64,000 bases of DNA from NCBI GenBank assembly GCA_016744805.1, contig JADGDQ010000005.1, positions 1 to 64,000 on the forward strand, read 5' to 3'. Source of the DNA: Sulfurovaceae bacterium (lineage in GTDB: Bacteria > Campylobacterota > Campylobacteria > Campylobacterales > Sulfurovaceae). Both the position numbers and the translations under genes were made by a program. The notes under the pieces were generated by a model. It had not been told where the DNA came from. It saw only the letters and a list, made by a program, of their open reading frames with translations, and ran no database searches. Positions within the stretch are counted from its first letter, which is position 1. The number at the start of each line of letters is the position of its first letter. Shown here one piece after another: positions 1-6,574 of this stretch.

Positions 1-21
1 AATTTAATTCTAGTACTCTTT

Positions 22-996
22 TTATCCTTTCTGCAACCCCAAAATCATCTTTTCACACAATTCCAAGGGATAAAACTTTTTACTTTTATCTCTCATATCG
101 ACAAGCCTAATAATTTGCTTATCTTTTTTCACCTCAATCGCTACACCCTCTTTGCCTGATACAAAATCATAAACTTCTGCTTCTTCTCCATTGATTTCTA
201 TCTGAACCCCAATATATTTTCTTTTGAGTTCTGCTATATCAAGAGGTTTTGAGAGGTCTATACACTCACCTATTCGGTCTTGATTTTCAAAGAGCCACAG
301 CCAAAAAGCATGTATTTTAGAGGCATCTTTTATCTGTTTTTCTTCTTCATTATTTTGTTTTATAGAGAGTTTATTGTAGGAATTTATATAAAACAAAGCA
401 CTATCTACCCACTTTGGTACACAATTACAGATAGCTTCACCTGTGATAGCAAAATCTTTTGTAGTCTCTTTGATAAAAGTACTAAGGTCTTGATTTGTTT
501 TATATTTTTTAGGCTCTTTTTCTTCTTCTGAAAAACTAACATTTGCCAAAACTTCTTCTAGTTTTTTTTCTAGTTCTTCTTTTTCACTTTTGAGTTTTTT
601 ATTCTCTTTTTTAAGTTCTGCAAACTCTTTGTTTTTTGTGGGTAGCACAAGATGGTCATTATAAAGCTTTCCTGCTTCTGTAAGCCTAACACTGCGTACT
701 TGATGGCTTCCTTTCCACTCTTCTACTTTCACAAGTTTTCTCTCTATAAGCTTTTTATCTTCAAGGGCTTTAAATAAAAATTCAAGAGTTTTGCTTGTAA
801 AATAGGGAATATCAGAGATAATTTTATTACTTGTAATCACATAAAAATCATCTCCTACAGCCAATGCCCAAAAAGGAACATTAACAAGATATGCCATTAA
901 ATCCATTTGAGAGTGAGAAAGGTTATGTTTTTCTTGAAAGAGTAAATCTTTGACGATACTGCGAGTTCTTTTGGGTAAGTTTGGGGCTAGAGACAT
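22..996 (-). CDS. Winged-helix/coiled-coil protein of unknown function
   Basis: I do not recognise a named family for this 324-residue protein. Residues about 1-115 look like a winged-helix DNA-binding domain: helices around 24-40 and 55-85, then a wing and the segment VRLTEAGKLYNDH. Residues about 118-150 are a strongly charged heptad-like coiled coil (AELKKENKKLKSEKEELEKK). The C-terminal half ends in a small beta-rich stretch (about 262-310). This layout resembles plasmid or phage replication and regulatory proteins, but that is only a guess. The ATG has a good ribosome binding site (AAGGAAAA, 6-7 nt upstream). It sits at the window edge beside repeats and accessory genes, and a nested inverted repeat lies 57-183 nt upstream of its start, so a role in an integrated element is plausible. 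The stop codon is inside the window. Confidence 0.7.
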   Translation of the reverse strand: MSLAPNLPKRTRSIVKDLLFQEKHNLSHSQMDLMAYLVNVPFWALAVGDDFYVITSNKIISDIPYFTSKTLEFLFKALEDKKLIERKLVKVEEWKGSHQVRSVRLTEAGKLYNDHLVLPTKNKEFAELKKENKKLKSEKEELEKKLEEVLANVSFSEEEKEPKKYKTNQDLSTFIKETTKDFAITGEAICNCVPKWVDSALFYINSYNKLSIKQNNEEEKQIKDASKIHAFWLWLFENQDRIGECIDLSKPLDIAELKRKYIGVQIEINGEEAEVYDFVSGKEGVAIEVKKDKQIIRLVDMRDKSKKFYPLELCEKMILGLQKG

Positions 997-1052
997 TGGT
1001 TTTCCTTGAAAATATAAATTTCCAAGAGTTCAGCTACCAACATCTCTTGAGA

Positions 1053-1179
1053 AAAAGAGAGAAACATTGCTATTTAAAGCATTCTTAACCAAAGCTTGTG
1101 TAAAATCATATCAGCTTTAGCTAGAAGTAGGGTTGTTGGTTTTTGACGGCTTAGTAACCCTACTTTGTTTCTCTCTTTT
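1053..1179. repeat. Nested inverted repeats, possible structured RNA or DNA control region
   Basis: A perfect 14-bp inverted repeat (AAAAGAGAGAAACA at 1053-1066, complement at 1166-1179) encloses further complementary pairs: AAAGCT/AGCTTT (1091-1096 and 1113-1118) and a perfect 10-bp pair AAGTAGGGTT/AACCCTACTT (1125-1134 and 1156-1165). The right arm of the inner pair directly abuts the right arm of the outer pair. The whole can fold as a closed multi-branch structure of 127 nt. It lies upstream of the winged-helix gene and, on that strand, would be in its leader or promoter. It could be a structured RNA, a replication or recombination site, or an operator. The pairing is seen directly; function is unknown. 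Confidence 0.5.
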
Positions 1180-1423
1180 ATAATTCTCACATTGTATATC
1201 AAACTTCCTTAAAAAAAAGTTATTACTATTTTATGATTTATCTTGCCTCAAAATTGTGCTACCCTCTAAAAATAGGGGTAATAATTACTTATTAAAAAAG
1301 CTCTCTAAAGCTCTTAAAAAAAATTTTGATAATTATTTATTGTGCCTTGATTTTGGGGGATGGGTAGAGTTTGAAAACGCATAACACATCACTTGACTCT
1401 AAATTGTTATCTCTATAAGTAAG

Positions 1424-1584
1424 TGATGTTACGCACAATATATTAAAATGTATCATTATCCAACTTTTCGGGTAGGCACAAGACCAACCCCTACGGCTAA
1501 TCATACTTATGTAGGGGCAATCCCTTGTGGTTGCCCTAAAACTTGGAAGATTTAATAGCTTTTTTCTTTAAGTGCGTAACATCA
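1424..1584. mobile_element. MITE-like element with 13-bp terminal inverted repeats
   Basis: TGATGTTACGCAC at 1424-1436 is matched by its exact reverse complement GTGCGTAACATCA at 1572-1584, giving a 161-bp unit with perfect 13-bp ends. The sequence TAAGTAAG directly precedes the left end (1416-1423) and recurs one base after the right end (1586-1593), which looks like an 8-bp target duplication. The interior has no ORF but holds a second palindrome, TAGGGGCAA...TTGCCCTA, around 1515-1541, a type common in interspersed repeats. Size, termini and flanking repeat fit a non-autonomous miniature element moved by a transposase elsewhere in the genome. Confidence 0.6.
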
Positions 1585-1606
1585 GTAAGTAAGTGATAAT
1601 GATTAC

Positions 1607-1637
1607 TCATTCCCATTCCATCCTCGGTGGGAATGCT
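1607..1637. repeat. Palindromic repeat, ATTCCCA/TGGGAAT type
   Basis: CATTCCCA...TGGGAATG forms a short palindrome around 1609-1636. It belongs to the same type as the copy at 1749-1785: a GTTCCCA-type inverted unit that I recall as an abundant interspersed repeat in sulfur-oxidising and other environmental bacteria. Family membership is from memory and not searched. Confidence 0.4.
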
Positions 1638-1748
1638 TATGAGAGCCAAATAAATCAATCTCTCATTAACCACAAATAAGCTACAATATCTCAAATATTA
1701 TTTGCCAACTAGCGTTGGATTACAAGTGAAATTAGGTTCAAATATAGA

Positions 1749-1785
1749 TATGCATTCCCACGCAGAAGCGATGGGAACGAGGAAA
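1749..1785. repeat. Palindromic repeat, GCATTCCCACGC type
   Basis: GCATTCCCACGCAGAAGCG followed by ATGGGAACGAG is an imperfect palindrome with the central CGCAGAAGCG. It lies 46 nt past the stop of the two-TM gene. Several short open frames run through it (for example one coding ...KHFLVPIASAWEC...), but these are translations of the repeat, not genes. Confidence 0.45.
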
Positions 1786-1830
1786 TGCTTGACCTCGGCT
1801 GTGACATTACCATGTTTTTGTATCAGCTTC

Positions 1831-2733
1831 TCAATATGGTGAAACTGGTTTTTTAATACCATCCATAATAATAGTAATATCGTCATCTAACAAGTCAGTT
1901 GTATCTAAATCCATTTTATTTAATATATCTTTACAACTATTTTTATTTAATTTTTTGAAATTAAAGTCAAAAAATAATTGTTTAGATTGTTCCTTTGCAA
2001 TTTTTATTTCTTCTTTATATGATTTATAAAAAAATGTATCTTTATAAAATAGTAAAGCTGGTTCCGTAGAATAAGGCTTAGTCAATACTAGAGCATTTTG
2101 TGTTAAATCCATTCTAAATAATGATATATGTGATGACAAATATAAGTTAATATTTAAAAAAGATTCTTGATTATAATTATAAACTGTTAAAATAGTAATA
2201 AATAACTCAACTTTAACTTGTTTAGCAGATTTTACATCATTACCTTTTCCTCTTTCCCCATGACCAAAATTGGCAAAGTATGTAATTAATTTTTTATTAT
2301 TAGGGTTTAATATAATCAAATCAATACTTTTAGTGATATGTTCTTCATTAGCTTCTTTTAATAATTTTGCTAATGTAACAGACCTACTCCATCTAGCTAT
2401 ATGTCCATAATAAGTAAAGGATTCTGTCTTTTTTGTAATTGAATCAAGTGTATTCCTTAAATCATGTGGATTTATAATATTAACTTCACTTTCATTTAAA
2501 ACTTTTGGAGTAATTAACAATAAAAATAAAACTGTTGCTATACTTGAAGATACTAATGCAGTAAGATTATTAAATATATCTGTAAGTGTTTTGTCAAATG
2601 ATGGTATTTTATTGTCAAATATGTAAGGTAATAATATAAAGTTTAATGTAATTAAAATAAGTAATCCTATAATTGAATATAATAAAAACATTTTTAATTT
2701 ATGTGGACTTTTTTGTAAATCTTGAATTTGCAT
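1831..2733 (-). CDS. Two-TM protein with a C-terminal PLD-like or unknown soluble domain
   Basis: The 300-residue product has two membrane helices (about 14-36 and 57-76) and then a soluble domain of about 200 residues. Its segment YYGHIARWSRSVTLAKLL (about 107-124), followed by helix-strand SIDLIILNPNN, resembles the start of phospholipase-D-like folds found behind TM anchors in bacterial conflict proteins; no HKD motif is visible, so the assignment is weak. The gene begins one base after the stop of the cupin-like gene, so the two are almost certainly co-transcribed. Base composition is much more AT-rich than the core genes, which suggests transfer. The C-terminus ends close to the GTTCCCA-type repeat, so the tail could have been altered by repeat insertion. 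A membrane effector paired with a sensor is one possible reading, but nothing proves it. Confidence 0.7.
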   Translation of the reverse strand: MQIQDLQKSPHKLKMFLLYSIIGLLILITLNFILLPYIFDNKIPSFDKTLTDIFNNLTALVSSSIATVLFLLLITPKVLNESEVNIINPHDLRNTLDSITKKTESFTYYGHIARWSRSVTLAKLLKEANEEHITKSIDLIILNPNNKKLITYFANFGHGERGKGNDVKSAKQVKVELFITILTVYNYNQESFLNINLYLSSHISLFRMDLTQNALVLTKPYSTEPALLFYKDTFFYKSYKEEIKIAKEQSKQLFFDFNFKKLNKNSCKDILNKMDLDTTDLLDDDITIIMDGIKKPVSPY

Positions 2734-2734
2734 T

Positions 2735-3421
2735 TTACTTCCTAAAATTGATTATAAACATACTAAGTAAATTTTTAAGCTCATCAGATGAATAATTTTT
2801 ATTGAAATTTATAATACTGGATTCTAATCTTTCGTTACTCATAATATTGATACTTTCTTTATTAACATTACTATGAATTATTAATGAAGATGCTTCTTCC
2901 TTTTTATTGTTAGATATTTTATGATAAATATCTCCATCAATACTATAAATTGAATTTTTACTAATTGTTATGTCTAAATATTTCTTTACATTAACTACTT
3001 TTTCATTTAAAAATTTATGTCCAGAATAATTATTATTATAATTACAAGTGTATTGATATAAGTTTTCATATGAATTAGGAACTATACTGTATAGTTTCCA
3101 ATTATAAGAACCATATAATACAATACCACTTAAATCCCATTCGTGATTATGAATATTTGAATTATTCTTATCTTTATTCCATAGGTGAAGTCTAATAGAA
3201 TAATATGGTCTATTATCAAGCAATAAAATTTTATCAAATCCATTATTATGCTTGTATGATTGCTTTGAAATTTTATCAATATCTTTTTTATTTTTTAAAA
3301 TATTTTCTAATAATTTAATTAGAACATGTTTTTGTAAATTTAATAATAGTGATTCCCTATTACTAGGTGTATTATGAATTAAAACATTATCTACATATAA
3401 TTCAAATTCTGATAATGTCAT
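2735..3421 (-). CDS. Cupin-like protein
   Basis: The 228-residue protein has the hallmarks of a single cupin barrel. Motif 1 appears as IHNHEWDLSGIVLYG (His91, His93, then a Gly), and motif 2 as IDGDIYHKISN (His167), so three histidines could bind a metal. The layout resembles cysteine-dioxygenase-like cupins rather than sugar isomerases, but no substrate can be named. The N-terminal 70 residues are helical and the last 40 also. The gene is extremely AT-rich and asparagine-rich, as is the two-TM gene one base downstream, and unlike the core genes. It is the first gene of an apparent two-gene unit. The ATG follows AGGATG at short spacing and a region with CACCT/AGGTG. The pair is a candidate transferred module of unknown function. 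Confidence 0.65.
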   Translation of the reverse strand: MTLSEFELYVDNVLIHNTPSNRESLLLNLQKHVLIKLLENILKNKKDIDKISKQSYKHNNGFDKILLLDNRPYYSIRLHLWNKDKNNSNIHNHEWDLSGIVLYGSYNWKLYSIVPNSYENLYQYTCNYNNNYSGHKFLNEKVVNVKKYLDITISKNSIYSIDGDIYHKISNNKKEEASSLIIHSNVNKESINIMSNERLESSIINFNKNYSSDELKNLLSMFIINFRK

Positions 3422-3505
3422 CCTATCCTCACCTTTATAGTTTGTATTATATTTTATGTAATCCCATTATAGCGTAATAATATTATTAACCTTAAGAAAT
3501 TTAGG

Positions 3506-3566
3506 GGTCAAGTAACAACCACAACTCACCCCAAACCCCAAATACTCTAGCAATCATCTACTAAAA
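3506..3566. repeat. Degenerate direct repeat, left copy
   Basis: GGGTCAAGTAACAACCACA...CCCCAAATACTCTAGCAATC closely resembles GGGTCAAGTAGCAAATACA...CCCCAATACTTTAGCAATC at 4449-4501. The two copies bracket the Fic remnant and the toxin-antitoxin genes. Read on the minus strand, the right copy encodes a helix-turn-helix-like peptide, so both may be relics of one duplicated gene end. Confidence 0.35.
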
Positions 3567-3593
3567 ATATCCTTCTCTGATTATACTTTTTAC

Positions 3594-3884
3594 CTATAAA
3601 CTTTTAGCCATCACCACAATCTCATACCGAATATTCCGACCACTACTCCCTAGCACTTGTGCTATACACCCCAAATCTAAGAGGCTTTTTATATCTCTTG
3701 ATGCTGTGGGGGCTGTGGTGTTTGCCATTTTTTTATATTTTTTGGTAGTCAATTGATTTTCACTATTTTTTATATCTTTTTCTAACATCATATTTAAGAC
3801 TCTTCTTTGTCTTTCGTTAAAAGTTATTGTTCTATGTCTATCCCAAAATTTGGCTTTTTCTACTGTTCCTAAGAACCATTCACA
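3594..3884 (-). pseudogene. Remnant of a Fic-family protein (C-terminal winged helix)
   Basis: The reading frame from 3884 to 3594 encodes CEWFLGTVEKAKFWDRHRT, then FNERQRRVLNMML, then TTKKYKKMANTTAPTASRDI and a final RNIRYEI. This is the typical end of a Fic-domain protein: the last helices of the Fic core followed by the C-terminal winged helix that normally reads KYxxxxxxSxATATRDLxxL and ends in a GGGRSTxYEL-like strand. A stop codon lies immediately upstream (3885-3887) and no HPFxxGNGR catalytic motif is found nearby, so the AMPylation domain is gone. An ATG at 3791 leaves a 65-residue frame that is only the tail of the former gene. It is neighboured by another decaying toxin locus. Confidence 0.75.
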
Positions 3885-3947
3885 CTAATAGGTAATTTTT
3901 CCCATTGTTATTCCTTTAAGTTATATTTCAGATGATGAATATAATAT

Positions 3948-4198
3948 TCATCTCGTTACTTCTTCCCTAACTATCTTCCTCAATCTCTCCGTTAAAACAG
4001 TATCTTGCTCCGTTTTAGAATAGATGAATTTGAAACTCTTACTTTAAAAATATTTTCACCTAAATTTATTCCTAATTCAGGATTTAATGATAATTCATTT
4101 ATAAACTTAAGTAAATCATTTTTGATTTTAGGAAACTTCTTTTTGAGTGTTTTAACATCTTTTTCAAATCTAGGAATAGTCTCTATTTTATAATTCAT
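3948..4198 (-). pseudogene. RelE/ParE-superfamily toxin with internal deletion and frameshift
   Basis: The frame starting at the ATG 4198 gives a normal N-terminal half (MNYKIETIPRFEKDVKTLKK ... LGENIFKVRVSNSS) and then runs out of frame to a stop at 3992. In the +1 frame the end of such a toxin continues at once: IYSKTEQDTVLTERLRKIVREEVTR, then a stop at 3948-3950. The segment normally lying between (the strand pair with SGGxRVI and the following sheet) is absent. So about 25-30 codons have been lost and the reading frame broken. The toxin is expected to be inactive. The first bases overlap the end of the antitoxin gene, the usual arrangement for this type II module. Confidence 0.75.
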
Positions 4199-4403
4199 TT
4201 AAAAAATCTTGTACAGCTCTTGAAGTTAATTTACCTTGATTTATAAGCTCTATTTCACTTAACCCATCTTTAAAATTATTGATAATTTCATCATCAGTAT
4301 TGTCTAATCTTACGACTTCTACACCATCATCTTTAAAATGTTCCAACATCCATAAAACTTTTTGTGCTATTGTGTCATTTTCAAAATTTACTGCTATTTG
4401 CAT
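4188..4403 (-). CDS. Antitoxin-like protein of a decayed type II module
   Basis: The chosen start is the ATG at 4403, which has a strong ribosome binding site (AGGAGAT, 6 nt upstream); an in-frame start 39 nt further up lacks one. The 71-residue protein (MQIAVNFENDTIAQKVLWML...) is acidic and ends with a helical stretch SRAVQDFLNEL, as in small antitoxins that neutralise RelE/ParE-type toxins. Its last codons overlap the start of the toxin gene by 11 bp. The antitoxin frame is intact although its toxin is broken, so it may persist as an orphan regulator or as protection against related toxins. Confidence 0.7.
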   Translation of the reverse strand: MQIAVNFENDTIAQKVLWMLEHFKDDGVEVVRLDNTDDEIINNFKDGLSEIELINQGKLTSRAVQDFLNEL

Positions 4404-4445
4404 TTGAATATCTCCTTTGTTAGATATATTGTAACATCTCAAAAT

Positions 4446-4509
4446 TATGGGTCAAGTAGCAAATACAGCTTGTTGTGTTATCCCCAATACTTTAGCAATC
4501 TTAGACTTA
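4446..4509 (-). pseudogene. HTH gene fragment, right copy of the degenerate direct repeat
   Basis: On the minus strand this stretch encodes KIAKVLGITQQAVFAT followed by a stop, which looks like a lone helix-turn-helix. It resembles 3506-3566. It abuts the end of the histidine kinase gene, and probably marks the right edge of the accessory patch. The reading is based on a very short match. Confidence 0.3.
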
Positions 4510-4510
4510 A

Positions 4511-5818
4511 CTATATACTACAAAATGGGTATTTTGGTATAATCACTTTGGCTATAGTTCCTTGAGTATCTTTTCTATTTTCAATATTAATACTAGCACC
4601 CATAGCATCAGATGCACTTTTTGCCAAAAACAAACCTAAGCCTGTACCAGAAGATGTTTGGCTTCGTATAAATGGAGCAAAAAGATCTTTGTTTTCATCT
4701 ATTCCCTCACCCTCATCTATCACCTCTATCACAAGATTTCCATCTAATAGATAGCTTTTAAGCATAACTGTTTTATCCTTGGGAGTAAACTTTAAAGCAT
4801 TTTGTACAAAATTTTGAATAATTTGCGTAAGAAGGAGTGATTGAATACAAATTGTAAGTTGCTTTGGAGCAAGATTATACTCAAATTTTTGAGCATTTGC
4901 ATCAGCTAATATTTTAAAATCTTCTGCTTTTTTCTGAAGAAATGCTATCACATCAATATGCATAGGAGTCTCAAATTGTGCACCTTCTGCTCTACCAAAC
5001 TCCAAAATAGAGCTAACTATTTTATTCATCTCATCAATAGAAGTAATATTTTGCTTGAGTGCCTCTTCTAAATCTAGCTTTGTAGACTTCCTTTTCATCA
5101 GAGTTACTTGTGTTTTTGTTTTCATAACAGCTAAAGGTGTTTTAAGCTCATGTGCTACCCCAATAAAAAGTTCTTTTTTATATTTAACAAAATTTTGAAT
5201 ACGCATCATAAGTGTATTAATCGACTGTGCTAATGGCTCAAACTCTTTTGGTAAATCTTTTACCTCTATTGGTTCCATCATACTCTCGTTTCGTTTAGAG
5301 AGTTTTTCAGAAAGTATACGCAAAGTAGATAGAAGCATTCCTGATAAAAAATATGCATATAAAATAACAAGTCCCATGGTAAGAAGATTTACGAATATAA
5401 TAGATTTATAGACTTGCTGTTGCACATGCTTTTGTTTTGTTATGTTTGCAGAGATATTTAAGTAAGCCTGTTGCTGAAAATTATAAGGAAAATGGAGTTC
5501 AAAAAAATACTCTTTACCCTTTTTGTATTTATGTACATGTGTAGTACTATAGTTAACATCAGGAAGGTAGATAATCTCTGCATTTATATGCAATGTTTTT
5601 TGTATCAGTTCAGCATTTTCTTCGATACCTTTTTTAACATCAGGATAAGTAGCAAAAATATATTTAGCTTGTTTTGTAAGGGAAGACTGTAGCTCTTTGT
5701 CTACGCTATAGTTAATATAACTATATAAAATAGTAGAAAAGAAAAAAAGTAGTGCCGCCATAGCGACACTAAGTTTAATCAAAAAATTAGCTCTTATACT
5801 TCTTTTTTGGGAAAGCAA
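4511..5818 (-). CDS. Membrane sensor histidine kinase of a two-component system
   Basis: The 435-residue protein has a membrane helix at about 12-35, a periplasmic sensing domain of about 100 residues, and a second helix at about 138-160. A linker and the dimerisation/phosphoacceptor box follow (VAHELKTPLAVMK, His223), then the ATP-binding domain with an N box (QNFVQNALKFTP), a G1 box (VIDEGEGID) and a G2 box (GTGLGLFLAK). It is a complete OmpR-type partner kinase. It begins at a TTG that overlaps the end of the response-regulator gene by 25 bp, which implies translational coupling; a later start is possible only at Met20, inside the first helix. The signal cannot be told from the sequence. 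Confidence 0.93.
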   Translation of the reverse strand: MLSQKRSIRANFLIKLSVAMAALLFFFSTILYSYINYSVDKELQSSLTKQAKYIFATYPDVKKGIEENAELIQKTLHINAEIIYLPDVNYSTTHVHKYKKGKEYFFELHFPYNFQQQAYLNISANITKQKHVQQQVYKSIIFVNLLTMGLVILYAYFLSGMLLSTLRILSEKLSKRNESMMEPIEVKDLPKEFEPLAQSINTLMMRIQNFVKYKKELFIGVAHELKTPLAVMKTKTQVTLMKRKSTKLDLEEALKQNITSIDEMNKIVSSILEFGRAEGAQFETPMHIDVIAFLQKKAEDFKILADANAQKFEYNLAPKQLTICIQSLLLTQIIQNFVQNALKFTPKDKTVMLKSYLLDGNLVIEVIDEGEGIDENKDLFAPFIRSQTSSGTGLGLFLAKSASDAMGASINIENRKDTQGTIAKVIIPKYPFCSI

Positions 5819-6468
5819 AATCGATACCCTCTTCTACGAACCGTCTCAATAGTTGTGATATTTAATGGTTTATCCATCTTTTGTCGAATCTGGTTAATAG
5901 CCACTTCAATAACATTAGGAGTTACTAATTCTGGCTCTTCCCATATCGCATCAAGAAGTTGCTCTTTGGATACAATTTGGTCTTGGTGCATAGCTAGATG
6001 AGTGAGTACTTCAAAAGGTTTTCCTTTGAGTTCTACCTCTTCACCATCATAGATAATCTTCTCCTCTTCAGGGTTGATAATAAGATTTTCTATCTCTATA
6101 ATATTACTCCCTCCAAAGCGAAGTTTTGCCTCTATACGCAAGAGTAGGATTTCAAAATCAAATGGTTTTTTTATATAATCATCTGCACCTGCACGAAGTG
6201 CTTCTATTTCGCTCTCTTTATCATCTCTAGCAGATAAAATAATCACTGCTGTCTTGGGTGCATTGGATTTAATATCACTTATCAAGTCTACACCATTTCC
6301 ATCAGGAAGCATCCAATCAAGAAGCACAAGGTCATAATTTCTAATATCTAAATAGTACTTACCATCCTTAATGTTTTCTGCTATATCATTTTGATAACCA
6401 AACTCTTTAAGTCCATCTGAAAGAGTTTTACTAAGTGTTACTTCATCTTCAATAATCAATATTCTCAT
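5794..6468 (-). CDS. OmpR-family response regulator
   Basis: A 224-residue regulator with an N-terminal receiver domain (acidic pair ED at 8-9, phosphoacceptor Asp51 in LLDWMLPDGNG, the conserved Thr/Ser as ILSARD, Lys as IKKPFDF) and a C-terminal winged-helix DNA-binding domain ending ETVRRRGYRFCFP. I use the ATG at 6468 (MRILIIEDEV), preceded by AAGGA at 9 nt spacing; a TTG two codons upstream is in frame. It is transcribed with, and overlaps, the histidine kinase gene downstream. The promoter must lie in 6469-6574, between this gene and the divergent AEC transporter. Target genes are unknown. Confidence 0.93.
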   Translation of the reverse strand: MRILIIEDEVTLSKTLSDGLKEFGYQNDIAENIKDGKYYLDIRNYDLVLLDWMLPDGNGVDLISDIKSNAPKTAVIILSARDDKESEIEALRAGADDYIKKPFDFEILLLRIEAKLRFGGSNIIEIENLIINPEEEKIIYDGEEVELKGKPFEVLTHLAMHQDQIVSKEQLLDAIWEEPELVTPNVIEVAINQIRQKMDKPLNITTIETVRRRGYRFCFPKKEV

Positions 6469-6574
6469 CAGCAAAGATCCTTTTAATTTAAGATTTATTT
6501 AATAGTATAGCATAAAAATAGGCGAATTTTAGGACTTTTGAAGATTTTAGCTCTTTTAGGGTATAGTCTTTTTT

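Larger units (their letters stand above)
997..1830. other. Gene-free accessory stretch
   Basis: No convincing gene is visible between the winged-helix gene and the two-TM protein. Besides the entries given separately (nested inverted repeats, MITE-like element, GTTCCCA-type repeats), there is a weaker hairpin at 1260-1280 (TACCCTCTA facing TAGGGGTA, one bulge). The remainder is AT-rich with many stops in all frames. Confidence 0.6.

Noticed and set aside
1053-1179. Retron or group II intron RNA
   Set aside because: The structure has paired ends, but no reverse transcriptase is encoded nearby, so no such claim is made.
1698-1886. Open frame with peptide ...TAEVKHFLVPIASAWECIS...
   Set aside because: It is a translation through the GTTCCCA-type repeat and overlaps the end of the two-TM gene; no ribosome site.
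3992-4198. 68-residue frame taken as a complete RelE/ParE toxin
   Set aside because: The C-terminal core is missing and the real toxin end is found in another frame, so it is entered as a pseudogene.
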